Below, piece by piece: positions 19,361-26,945 of a stretch of 64,000 bases of DNA (its first letter is position 1; each line of letters opens with the position of its first letter). Origin of the DNA: Nemorincola sp044225795 (lineage in GTDB: Bacteria > Bacteroidota > Bacteroidia > Chitinophagales > Chitinophagaceae); NCBI GenBank assembly GCA_044225795.1, contig JBGAIF010000001.1, forward strand, positions 930,001 to 994,000, in the 5' to 3' direction. The notes beneath the pieces are model-generated. The model did no database searches and was not told the origin of the DNA. It saw only the letters and a program-made list of their open reading frames with translations. The position numbers and the translations under genes are program-made.

Positions 19361-19690
19361 GGTAGCTCCTACGGAGCAGGGTGCCCATTTGATGTTGTAT
19401 CTACAAACAGGTAGCCCCTCCGGGGCAATGATCGTTGTCATAGATTGACGCGGTGATCTTTTGATGGTGCACAACCCACAACCCGGGTAGCTCCTACGGG
19501 GCAGGGTGCCCATTTGATGTTGTATCTACAAACAGGTAGCCCCTCCGGGGCAATGATCGTTGTCATAGATTGACACGGTGATCTTTAATGGTGCACAACC
19601 CACAACCCGGGTAGCTCCTACGGAACAGGGTGCCCATTTGATGTTGTATCTACAAACAGGTAGCCCCTCCGGGGCAATGATTGCCTTCAT
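19361..19690. repeat. Tandem array of three 124-125 bp units, each with two REP-like palindromes
   Basis: Units begin at 19361, 19486 and 19610. Each holds palindrome A (GTAGCTCCTACGGAGCA, with small changes) and, about 40 bp on, palindrome B (CTACAAACAG then GTAGCCCCTCCGGGGCA at 19411, 19536 and 19660). Spacer sequence is almost identical between units, including the single-base slip in the third. Looks like a REP/BIME-type array amplified by tandem duplication. The same core recurs inverted at 56992-57298. Confidence 0.85.
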
Positions 19691-19710
19691 TGATATTGTT
19701 TCTACAAACG

Positions 19711-19838
19711 GCTAACCCCTTCGGGGTTATCGTTAGGTATATAAAACTGAAGATAGACCAAAATAGAATTGCCCCGGAGGGGCTACACGGTTGTAGCATA
19801 TGTGTGAACGAACCATTCCTTTGCCCCGTAGGGGCTAC
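19711..19838. repeat. Three further, diverged REP-like palindromes
   Basis: GCTAACCCCTTCGGGGTTATC at 19711-19731 and the opposite-strand forms GCCCCGGAGGGGCTAC (~19771) and GCCCCGTAGGGGCTAC (~19823). They lie between the tandem array and the transposase gene, two in reverse orientation relative to the array, as expected for REPIN-like pairs. Confidence 0.75.
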
Positions 19839-19876
19839 CCTTATAGGTAATTGATAATTTGTATTAAATTTATGCT

Positions 19877-20362
19877 ATGGCCAATACGTTTACCCAATTG
19901 TATATCCAATTTGTTTTTGCTCCAAGATTCCGTGCGTCTTTATTGCACCCGGATTGGGATGAACGTTTGCGTAAATACATTACCGGAACAGTACAGAACA
20001 ACGGACATAAAGTGATAGCCATTAATAATATGCCCGACCATGTGCATCTGTTTGTGGGATTGAATCCTAACCAATCAATTTCAGAGTTGATGCGGCTTGT
20101 TAAAGGGGACTCTTCTGAATTTGTGAACAAGGAAATACTAACGAGATCTAAATTCCAGTGGCAGGAGGGATATGGTGCATTCAGTTATGCCAGATCGCAG
20201 GTAGATAGTGTTGTGAGGTATATCGGCAATCAACAGGAGCACCACCAAAAGGTATCTTTCCTGGATGAATACCGGACAATGCTGGATAAGTTCAATATTT
20301 CGTATGATGAACGGTTTATTTTCAAGTTGCCGGAAGGCGATCCAATAAACGTGACGGGATAA
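19877..20362 (+). CDS. REP-associated tyrosine transposase (RAYT) / IS200-type Y1 transposase
   Basis: HUH-type single-strand DNA transposase of 161 residues. The HUH motif is PDHVHLFVG (His 55 and 57) and the catalytic Tyr is most likely Y115 in VVRYIGNQQEHH; the C-terminal FLDEYRTMLDKFNISYDE is typical of the Bacteroidota branch. The reading frame looks intact. REP palindromes lie immediately upstream but none downstream, where a GNAT gene starts 11 bp after the stop. This fits a RAYT that acts on dispersed REP elements better than a self-mobile IS200 element with a hairpin at each end. The start ATG at 19877 follows an AT-rich leader without a clear RBS. Confidence 0.85.
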   Translation: MANTFTQLYIQFVFAPRFRASLLHPDWDERLRKYITGTVQNNGHKVIAINNMPDHVHLFVGLNPNQSISELMRLVKGDSSEFVNKEILTRSKFQWQEGYGAFSYARSQVDSVVRYIGNQQEHHQKVSFLDEYRTMLDKFNISYDERFIFKLPEGDPINVTG

Positions 20363-20373
20363 TTTAGCTACAT

Positions 20374-20922
20374 ATGCAATACACCGACGGCATAGAAACA
20401 CCAAGGCTTGTTACACGGTTTGTTACGCAGGCTGATGTATCTGTGTGGTTGGGGTATTGCCGCGATGAAGTGGCCACGGAATTTACCGCAATGGAAGGCA
20501 AGACCCCTGAAGAGATGGCACAAGAGTGGATAGACTTCACTACGCGGAGATACCGGGAAGATAGGTATGGATTGCAGGCACTTATCAATAGAGAAACCGG
20601 TGAGTTTGTTGGTATGTGCGGATTGCTGCAACAAGAGGTGAGTGGCAATAATGAAGTAGAGATAGGGTATCACTTACTAAGACAGTACTGGGGTATGGGC
20701 TATGCCAGTGAAGCGGCTCATGCATTTCGGGAATATGCTTTTGAGAACAGGGTGGCGGACTCCCTGGTATCCATAATACATCCGTTGAATTTCAAATCTA
20801 AGATGGTTGCCATGCGCAATGGAATGCGCCTGGCAGATAACCACGCCGATTTCAGGGGTAAGAAGTTCGACCTGTTCCGCATAACCCGTTATGAATGGGA
20901 GCAGTTGAGGAACAGGTCATGA
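20374..20922 (+). CDS. GNAT-family N-acetyltransferase (RimJ/RimL type)
   Basis: 182 residues of the RimJ/RimL-like acetyltransferase group (acetyl_transf_3), which acetylate protein N-termini or small molecules with acetyl-CoA. Visible are the N-terminal ETPRLVTRFVT strand, VEIGYHLLRQYWGMGYASEA (acetyl-CoA binding Q/RxxGxG/A region) and the NFKSKMVAMRNGM helix that follows it. The start ATG is 11 bp after the transposase stop, so it may be read through from the transposase transcript, but there is no evidence of functional linkage. The substrate cannot be told. Confidence 0.88.
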   Translation: MQYTDGIETPRLVTRFVTQADVSVWLGYCRDEVATEFTAMEGKTPEEMAQEWIDFTTRRYREDRYGLQALINRETGEFVGMCGLLQQEVSGNNEVEIGYHLLRQYWGMGYASEAAHAFREYAFENRVADSLVSIIHPLNFKSKMVAMRNGMRLADNHADFRGKKFDLFRITRYEWEQLRNRS

Positions 20923-21007
20923 TACGCCCATGTGTGGCCGCACAAGCTTATTTTATTAATGGGTATTGATATTCAGGCTTATGTTACGATAAGTAATAAA
21001 ATTTCAC

Positions 21008-21015
21008 TATTTTTG
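21008..21015 (+). promoter_or_regulatory. -7 element TATTTTTG for the DUF4476 gene
   Basis: Bacteroidota -7 consensus 19 bp before the ATG at 21035; gives a short leader. Confidence 0.5.
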
Positions 21016-21034
21016 TCGCACAAAATTTATATGT

Positions 21035-21964
21035 ATGAAATTTAAATTTGCCTTATTATTTGCAGTAGTGCTTGCGCCGCTGTTCTCATTTGGTCAGGGC
21101 TGTATCACCGTCTTCTCTGAAGATGGGGATAAATTCTATCTCATTCTGAATGGCGTAAAGCAAAACCCTACTCCACAGACCAACGTACGTGTTGATGGTC
21201 TTCCTAACGAATTTTACAATAGCAAGGTCATATTTGAAGACCAGTCTAAGGGTGAGATAAGCAAGAATATCCCCACCAAGGATGCGGCTACAGGGCAGTT
21301 TGCAGAGGTAACCTACAAGATCAAAAAGACAAAGGATGGAGAACTGAAGATGCGCTATTTCGGCGCTACACCTGTTCCGGTGAACTATGTAGCTCCTCCT
21401 GATATGTACGTGATGCATTATGGCGATCCTGCTCCGGCACAATCAACCACTGTAACCCAGACAACCACTACTACCACTAATCCGGGTATGGGCAATGGTT
21501 CGGTGACCATAGGCGGCAGCGTAGGTGGCGTGAATATGAATGTGAGCTTCAATGATCCTAACATGAGCGTACAACAGCAGACCACTACGACTACAACTAC
21601 TACATACTCTGATAACAGCTACCAGCAGGCGCCACCTCCACAGCAGGCTGTACGTCAGCAGGGCTGTTCTTACCCTATGGACTGGCAGAGCTATAAGTCG
21701 GCAAAGGCTACAGTAACAGCCGCCAGCTTTGAAGAGACCAAGCTGTCAACAGCAAAGGCTATACTGAGTTCTAACTGCCTGACAACAGACCAGGTAATGG
21801 ATATGTGCCGCCAGTTCGGATTCGAAGCTTCGAAGCTCGACTTTGCAAAGGCTGCCTACCACAAGACCACAGACCAGGGCAACTACTTCAAGGTGGGACA
21901 GGTGTTCAGCTTTGATGCCAGCAAGACCGAACTGAACGAATATATCAGCGCGAACGCACGCTAG
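21035..21964 (+). CDS. Secreted DUF4476-domain protein
   Basis: 309 residues with a signal peptide (MKFKFALLFAVVLAPLFSFG). An N-terminal beta-rich part (GCITVFSEDGDKFYLILNG, residues ~22-110) is followed by a low-complexity Thr/Gln-rich linker with two poly-Thr runs (~140-205). The C-terminal DUF4476 helical domain (~210-309) has the typical MDWQSYKSAKATV, FEETKLSTAKAIL and LTTDQVMDMCRQFGFE segments. DUF4476 is widespread in Bacteroidota envelope proteins and has no known function. Own promoter upstream and strong terminator downstream make it monocistronic. Confidence 0.85.
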   Translation: MKFKFALLFAVVLAPLFSFGQGCITVFSEDGDKFYLILNGVKQNPTPQTNVRVDGLPNEFYNSKVIFEDQSKGEISKNIPTKDAATGQFAEVTYKIKKTKDGELKMRYFGATPVPVNYVAPPDMYVMHYGDPAPAQSTTVTQTTTTTTNPGMGNGSVTIGGSVGGVNMNVSFNDPNMSVQQQTTTTTTTTYSDNSYQQAPPPQQAVRQQGCSYPMDWQSYKSAKATVTAASFEETKLSTAKAILSSNCLTTDQVMDMCRQFGFEASKLDFAKAAYHKTTDQGNYFKVGQVFSFDASKTELNEYISANAR

Positions 21965-21983
21965 TGTCGAAATATATTTTTCT

Positions 21984-22020
21984 GAAAGCCCTTACTATAT
22001 CAGTAGGGGCTTTCTTTTTG
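21984..22020 (+). terminator. Rho-independent terminator after the DUF4476 gene
   Basis: Stem GAAAGCCC-TACT / AGTA-GGGGCTTTC followed by TTTTTG, 20 bp after the stop. Confidence 0.85.
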
Positions 22021-22124
22021 TGAATATTTTTAGTTTTATGTTTTAACCTTTGCCCCCCGAAACAGTCAAAACCCGGCCGGAATACCAGAACAGGATAAGC
22101 ATCACAGGAGAAAAACAAGGCTTT

Positions 22125-23360
22125 TTGAAACGATCAGTACAGGTGGCTACATTGCTCATGTGGTTGCTTTCATCTTTTAACGCTTTTGCGCAGGCTCAGA
22201 ACGGCACTGCAGATTCGACTGTGGCAAAAGGCGGAGAGAAGGATCATGTGCAGGAAACAGACATGATAGATCTGCTGATGAAGCTGCTGAAGAATGAAAA
22301 ACCTCGTGAAGCAGATACCTCTAGAGAAGGAGCCTCGAAGATACATTTGTCGGTGGCGCCCGCTGCTGGCTACACCTTGCAGACGAGCCTTGCCGGAGTT
22401 GTGGTAGCCAATGCGGCTTTCAGTACCGGCCCGGATGCCAATACTTCCTCGCTGCAGACAAGTTTTACTTATACGGTCAGGAACCAGATCATTCTTCCGC
22501 TGCAAAGCAACATATGGACGAAGGGCAATAAGTGGAACTTCGTTACAGACTGGCGCTACCTGAAGTTCCCGACCTATACCTACGGTATCGGCGGATACAC
22601 GGCGTTTGCGGACGGCTACCTGATAGATTATTCGGCCTTACGTTTTCGCCAGACGGTGTTCCGGGAGCTGGCCACATCTTTTTATGCCGGCATAGGGTAT
22701 AATCTTGATTACTATTGGAATATACAAGAACTGAATCCGCCGGCCGGGGTGGTGACCGATTTTCAAAAATATGGTTTGCAGAATACCGAGCTGACATCGG
22801 GCGTGACCTTTAACTTCCTGTATGACTCCAGGAAGAACTCCATCAATCCTGACAATGGTGGATTTGTGAATGTCATCTATCGCCCCAACCTGAAGATACT
22901 GGGCAACAGCACCACATGGCGCTCGCTTATGGTGGACCTGAGAAAGTATTTCCATTTTCCTGAAGGTTCTAAGAACATACTTGCTTTTTGGAACTATGAC
23001 TGGCTGACACTGAGCGGTGATCCGCCTTACCTGATGATGCCTAACACCGGCGGCGACCCGTATAGCAATACGGGCCGTGGTTATGTGCAGGGACGTTTCC
23101 GGGGAAAGAACATGGTGTATGCGGAAGGTGAATACCGGTTCGGCATCACTGCCAACGGGCTGCTGGGCGCTGTGATCTTTGCGAATGCAGAGTCGTTCAC
23201 GGAACTGTCCTCCGGTAAGTTTGAGGTGATAGCGCCGGGATGGGGAGCGGGGCTCCGGTTAAAGCTGAACAAATTCTCGAAGGCCAGTGTGGCTATTGAC
23301 TATGGCTTCGGGCTCAATGGGTCGGGTGGCCTGTTCGTGAACCTCGGGGAGGTGTTTTAG
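22125..23360 (+). CDS. Omp85/BamA-like surface antigen beta-barrel protein
   Basis: Outer-membrane beta-barrel of about 411 residues with the pattern of D15/bacterial surface antigen barrels: alternating strands, the GVTFNFLYDSRKN turn, GGFVNVIYRPN, YVQGRFRGKNMVYAEGEYR, and a C-terminal strand ending GLFVNLGEVF with terminal aromatic. It lacks POTRA domains, so it is not BamA itself. No ATG precedes the signal peptide. A TTG at 22125 gives KRSVQVATLLMWLLSSFNAFAQ, a proper signal peptide, preceded by AGGAG and AAGG; the frame is open from a TTG at 22050. Start is therefore uncertain. Function unknown; possibly a small-cargo or lipid-related barrel. Confidence 0.8.
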   Translation: MKRSVQVATLLMWLLSSFNAFAQAQNGTADSTVAKGGEKDHVQETDMIDLLMKLLKNEKPREADTSREGASKIHLSVAPAAGYTLQTSLAGVVVANAAFSTGPDANTSSLQTSFTYTVRNQIILPLQSNIWTKGNKWNFVTDWRYLKFPTYTYGIGGYTAFADGYLIDYSALRFRQTVFRELATSFYAGIGYNLDYYWNIQELNPPAGVVTDFQKYGLQNTELTSGVTFNFLYDSRKNSINPDNGGFVNVIYRPNLKILGNSTTWRSLMVDLRKYFHFPEGSKNILAFWNYDWLTLSGDPPYLMMPNTGGDPYSNTGRGYVQGRFRGKNMVYAEGEYRFGITANGLLGAVIFANAESFTELSSGKFEVIAPGWGAGLRLKLNKFSKASVAIDYGFGLNGSGGLFVNLGEVF

Positions 23361-23379
23361 AAAGCCGTATATTGGATGT

Positions 23380-24144
23380 ATGGAAGGGTTGAAGAAATTT
23401 CTTGACAGTAAAGTTGTGTTATACAACCAGCCCTCGTTCATAGAAAAAGATCCCATCTGCATACCACATTCCTTTAAGAAGAAACAGGACATAGAGATAG
23501 CGGGGCTTTTTGCCGCTGTACTGGCTTGGGGCAACAGGACCACCATCATCAATAATTGCAGGAAGCTGATGGGCTGGATGGACAACGCGCCACACGATTT
23601 TATTTTTCATCATCACGAGTCAGAACTAAAGGGGTTCATCCATTTTGCGCATCGCACCTTCAATGCTACCGACCTGTTGTATTTTATCTCATTGCTGCAG
23701 CACCACTACAGGAGGTATGATTCATTGGAAGACGCTTTTGTGCCCGGAAAGAATTACAACGAGGAAACGGTGGAGCAGGCGCTGATACATTTTCACAACT
23801 ATTTCTTTTCAATAGAGCACCCCGTGCGGACAAGGAAACACATCTCTACCCCCGAGCGCAACTCTGCCTGCAAACGCTTGAATATGTATCTGCGCTGGAT
23901 GGTGCGTAAGGACAATGCGGGAGTGGACTTTGGGATATGGAAGAAGATAAAGCCAAAGCAACTGATCTGTCCGCTGGATGTACATGTGGCGCGGGTAGCA
24001 GAGCGGCTGGAATTGCTGCCGGATGCAAAGTCGAACTGGAGGAATGCCATGGCACTGACCGAACAGTTGCGGGCACTAAACCCCCGGGACCCTGCCATAT
24101 ACGACTACGCCCTCTTCGGGCTGGGTATGGGCGAACGGTTTTAA
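23380..24144 (+). CDS. TIGR02757/DUF2400 family protein
   Basis: 254 residues, all-helical and soluble, matching the TIGR02757 family of Bacteroidota and spirochaetes: DIEIAGLFAAVLAWGNRTTI near the N-terminus, SACKRLNMYLRWMVRKD in the middle, then KQLICPLDVHVARVAE and DPAIYDYALFGLGM at the end. The helix pattern around CPLDVHVARVA resembles HhH-GPD DNA glycosylase-like folds, so a DNA-related role has been suggested by that likeness; it is not established here. It begins 19 bp after the barrel gene and probably shares its transcript. Confidence 0.85.
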   Translation: MEGLKKFLDSKVVLYNQPSFIEKDPICIPHSFKKKQDIEIAGLFAAVLAWGNRTTIINNCRKLMGWMDNAPHDFIFHHHESELKGFIHFAHRTFNATDLLYFISLLQHHYRRYDSLEDAFVPGKNYNEETVEQALIHFHNYFFSIEHPVRTRKHISTPERNSACKRLNMYLRWMVRKDNAGVDFGIWKKIKPKQLICPLDVHVARVAERLELLPDAKSNWRNAMALTEQLRALNPRDPAIYDYALFGLGMGERF

Positions 24145-24224
24145 AAACATGAACAATAAACGTAATTGATGCGAATAAACTGTGCACCGGCATGTGCCCC
24201 AATTAACCATTTAACTAATTAACC

Positions 24225-24232
24225 TATTTTTG
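24225..24232 (+). promoter_or_regulatory. -7 element TATTTTTG of glyS
   Basis: Consensus -7 box ending 8 bp before the ATG of the glycyl-tRNA synthetase gene; predicts a leader of only a few bases. Confidence 0.5.
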
Positions 24233-24240
24233 CCCCCGTT

Positions 24241-25671
24241 ATGGCAAATGATATTAAGCTGCAAAACATTATTGCGCATTGTAAAGAATACGGTTTCGTT
24301 TTTCAGTCGAGTGAAATATATGACGGCCTCAGCGCTGTTTATGACTACGGCCAATTGGGTGCTGAACTGAAAAGGAACATCCGCGACTACTGGTGGCGCA
24401 GTATGACGCAGATGCAGGATAATATAGTGGGCATTGACGCGGCTATATTCATGCACCCTACTACATGGAAGGCAAGCGGACACGTGGACAACTTCAGCGA
24501 CCCGATGATCGACAACAAGGACAGCAAGAAGCGCTACCGTGTAGATCACCTGATAGAGGGCTTTGCTGAAACACTGGACAAGGAAAAGGGAGATGCTTTA
24601 CTTGCGCAGATGGATGCGCTGCTTGCGAACAATGATTTTGCCGGCCTGAAGCAACTGATAGAAAGTAACAAGATAAAGTGCGGCGTAAGTGATACCTGTA
24701 ACTGGACCGATGTGCGCCAGTTCAACCTGATGTTCTCAACTGAGATGGGCTCTGTGGCTGATGAAGCCAATGTCGTTTACCTGCGTCCGGAGACTGCACA
24801 AGGTATTTTTGTGAACTTCCTGAACGTGCAGAAGACCGGCCGCATGAAGCTGCCGTTTGGTATCGCGCAGGTAGGTAAGGCGTTCCGCAACGAGATAGTA
24901 GCGCGAGGATTCATATTCCGTATGCGCGAGTTCGAGCAGATGGAGATGCAGTTCTTCGTGAAGCCGGGCACACAAAAAGAATGGTATGAATACTGGAAGG
25001 AGACACGCATGAAGTGGCACCTGAGCCTGGGCATATCTCCCGATCATTACCGTTTCCACGACCATGTGAAACTGGCGCACTATGCAGACATGGCCTGTGA
25101 CATTGAGTACGACTTCCCGATGGGCTTCAAAGAAGTGGAAGGTATTCATAGCCGTACTGACTTCGACTTGAAGAACCACCAGCAATTCAGCGGGAAGAAG
25201 CTGACTTATTTCGATACAGACATCAACCAGCACTATGTGCCTTATGTGGTAGAGACGTCCATAGGCCTCGACCGTACAGTACTGATGCTGCTGAGCGAAG
25301 CATACAAGGAAGAAGACCTGAGCACTCCGGAAAAACAGGACAGCCGCGTGGTACTGAGCCTGCCGCCTATGCTGGCGCCGGTAAAGCTGGCAGTACTGCC
25401 GCTGACCAAGAAAGATGGCCTGCCGGAGATAGCAAGAGAACTGATAGACCAGTGCAAGCCTTACTTCAAGTGTTTCTATGAAGAGAAGGACAGCATTGGT
25501 AAGCGCTACCGCAGGATGGATGCGATAGGTACGCCTTTCTGCATTACCATAGATCACCAGACCAAGGAAGACCAAACGGTTACCATCCGTTACCGCGATG
25601 AGATGACACAGGAGCGTATAGCCCTTGCAGATGTCAGGAACCTGGTGATGGATAAGATCAGGATGTTCTGA
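24241..25671 (+). CDS. glyS: Glycyl-tRNA synthetase, single-chain (dimeric) type
   Basis: Charges tRNA-Gly. The 476-residue protein is the eukaryote/archaea-like homodimeric enzyme used in Bacteroidota rather than the alpha2beta2 form. Class II motif 2 is RNEIVARGFIFRMREFEQME (~220-240), motif 3 is SIGLDRTVLMLLSE (~340), and the C-terminal anticodon-binding domain starts near residue 378 (LPPMLAPVKLAVLPL). The insertion domain with CGVSDTCNW is present. Monocistronic: promoter abuts the ATG and the next gene is 130 bp away. Confidence 0.97.
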   Translation: MANDIKLQNIIAHCKEYGFVFQSSEIYDGLSAVYDYGQLGAELKRNIRDYWWRSMTQMQDNIVGIDAAIFMHPTTWKASGHVDNFSDPMIDNKDSKKRYRVDHLIEGFAETLDKEKGDALLAQMDALLANNDFAGLKQLIESNKIKCGVSDTCNWTDVRQFNLMFSTEMGSVADEANVVYLRPETAQGIFVNFLNVQKTGRMKLPFGIAQVGKAFRNEIVARGFIFRMREFEQMEMQFFVKPGTQKEWYEYWKETRMKWHLSLGISPDHYRFHDHVKLAHYADMACDIEYDFPMGFKEVEGIHSRTDFDLKNHQQFSGKKLTYFDTDINQHYVPYVVETSIGLDRTVLMLLSEAYKEEDLSTPEKQDSRVVLSLPPMLAPVKLAVLPLTKKDGLPEIARELIDQCKPYFKCFYEEKDSIGKRYRRMDAIGTPFCITIDHQTKEDQTVTIRYRDEMTQERIALADVRNLVMDKIRMF

Positions 25672-25801
25672 GTATTGTAGCCGGGAAAATGATAGTTGAT
25701 TGTCGCTGGATAAGCGGCAATTTTTTTTCATGATCATAATCATGCAGTGGTATATCTTCAGGAAAACTGTATTATTTTTACTATAGATAAAAACAGTACG
25801 T

Positions 25802-26125
25802 ATGGCAGATAACATGATCACAGAAACTGCAGCAGCGTTACAGCAGGAGTGGGGTATCCGTTTACCACCTACCTTATCTAAAGAGGCCATTATCGCTATG
25901 CTGGAGGAAAGGCTTATCGCCTACCTGGAGAAAGGGCCGGAAGCATTTTACCAGCTCATGTATCGTCTCGATATCTCTGAAAGGAAACTGCACCAGGCGC
26001 AGCAGAGCGAGGAGATAGCCAAACACATCGCCACGCTTATCTACGACCGGCAGTTGCAAAAGATAGAAAGCCGTCACGCGCACCGCAAAGCCGCGGAAAA
26101 TACAGATCCCGATCTTGCCTGGTAA
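25802..26125 (+). CDS. Small conserved hypothetical protein
   Basis: 107 residues, helical and charged, without signal peptide or TM segment. Segments LPPTLSKEAIIAMLEERL and FYQLMYRLDISERKL suggest a compact helical bundle; the C-terminus is basic then acidic. I recall similar small proteins in Chitinophagaceae genomes but know no function. Start ATG 25802 comes after an A-rich leader. It converges with the OmpR-type regulator, whose stop is 3 bp away on the other strand. Confidence 0.65.
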   Translation: MADNMITETAAALQQEWGIRLPPTLSKEAIIAMLEERLIAYLEKGPEAFYQLMYRLDISERKLHQAQQSEEIAKHIATLIYDRQLQKIESRHAHRKAAENTDPDLAW

Positions 26126-26128
26126 TGG

Positions 26129-26839
26129 TTATTTCGTGAACTTATACCCTATGCCGCGAATGGAATGGAAATGTTTCGGGTTGCGGCTATCCTTTTCAAA
26201 GAATTTACGGAAGTTGAGAATGAAATTATCAATAGTGCGTGTAGTGGGATAGACATTGTAGCCCCATACTATCTGTAATATCTGCTCGCGCGATACCACG
26301 TCGCCCTCATGCTCTATCAGCAATTTCAATAATGCCGCCTCTTTTTTGCTGAGTTCCTGTTTCTGTTTGTTCTTATCCAGGCACTCATGCGCCGCGAAGT
26401 CTATCTTACAGCCGTCAAACTCGTAGGTGTCTCCTACGGCTAAAGGCTCTTTGATCTTCTTATTCTTGGTGATGAGCTTGTCAACACGAAGCAGCAGTTC
26501 TTCCAGGTTGAACGGCTTGGTCATGTAGTCGTCGCCTCCCTTCCTCAGGCCCTCCACGCGGTCTGCGCCGGTATTGCGGGCAGAGAGGAACATTATCGGC
26601 ACATCATTATGCTGCATGCGAATGGTCTCACATACGGTGATGCCATCCATATCAGGAAGCATGATATCAAGAACGATGAGGTCGAAATATTCGTTCTTCA
26701 CCATCTTAATGACGCCGGGGCCATTGTCCACGGTGGTCACTTCATAACCTTCCATTTCCAGGTTCAGTTTCAGTCCTTCGCGCAGGCTTTCTTCATCTTC
26801 AGCTACGAGTATGGAGGCTTTGTATGTTTTGGTGGCCAT
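26129..26839 (-). CDS. OmpR/PhoB-family response regulator
   Basis: 236 residues: receiver domain (acidic pocket AEDEE, phospho-acceptor Asp in LIVLDIMLPDMDG at ~58, switch Thr/Ser in FLSARNT, Lys in MTKPFNLEEL) and C-terminal winged-helix DNA-binding domain (EAALLKLLIEHEGDVVSREQ, TRTIDNFILNFRKFFE, then IRGIGYKFTK). It resembles the RprY group of Bacteroidota, where the paired kinase is RprX. No histidine kinase gene is adjacent in the window, so it is an orphan here. Gene start at 26839 lies 85 bp from the divergent membrane protein. Confidence 0.93.
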   Translation of the reverse strand: MATKTYKASILVAEDEESLREGLKLNLEMEGYEVTTVDNGPGVIKMVKNEYFDLIVLDIMLPDMDGITVCETIRMQHNDVPIMFLSARNTGADRVEGLRKGGDDYMTKPFNLEELLLRVDKLITKNKKIKEPLAVGDTYEFDGCKIDFAAHECLDKNKQKQELSKKEAALLKLLIEHEGDVVSREQILQIVWGYNVYPTTRTIDNFILNFRKFFEKDSRNPKHFHSIRGIGYKFTK

Positions 26840-26919
26840 AGTGGTGCTTTTCCGGATATGAAATTACAGATATTTGATCAATTGCCATTGGCTTTAACTT
26901 TCTTCTGACACATATGGGC

Positions 26920-26927
26920 TATATTTG
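26920..26927 (+). promoter_or_regulatory. -7 element TATATTTG of the membrane glycosyltransferase-like gene
   Basis: Consensus -7 box. It overlaps the first in-frame TTG (26925), so translation must start further down, most likely at the TTG at 26946. Confidence 0.5.
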
Positions 26928-26945
26928 TTTCCATATACATTAGCG

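Noticed and set aside
19361..19690. CRISPR array
   Set aside because: The whole 124-125 bp unit is repeated, including spacer-like parts, so there are no unique spacers, and no cas genes are present.
19711..20373. Complete IS200/IS605 element
   Set aside because: Hairpins lie only on the upstream side and the next gene starts 11 bp after the stop, so no right end can be defined; a RAYT fits better.
24736..25890. 384-codon frame antisense to glyS
   Set aside because: Shadow of glyS; no domain or start signal, and the coding strand is clear.
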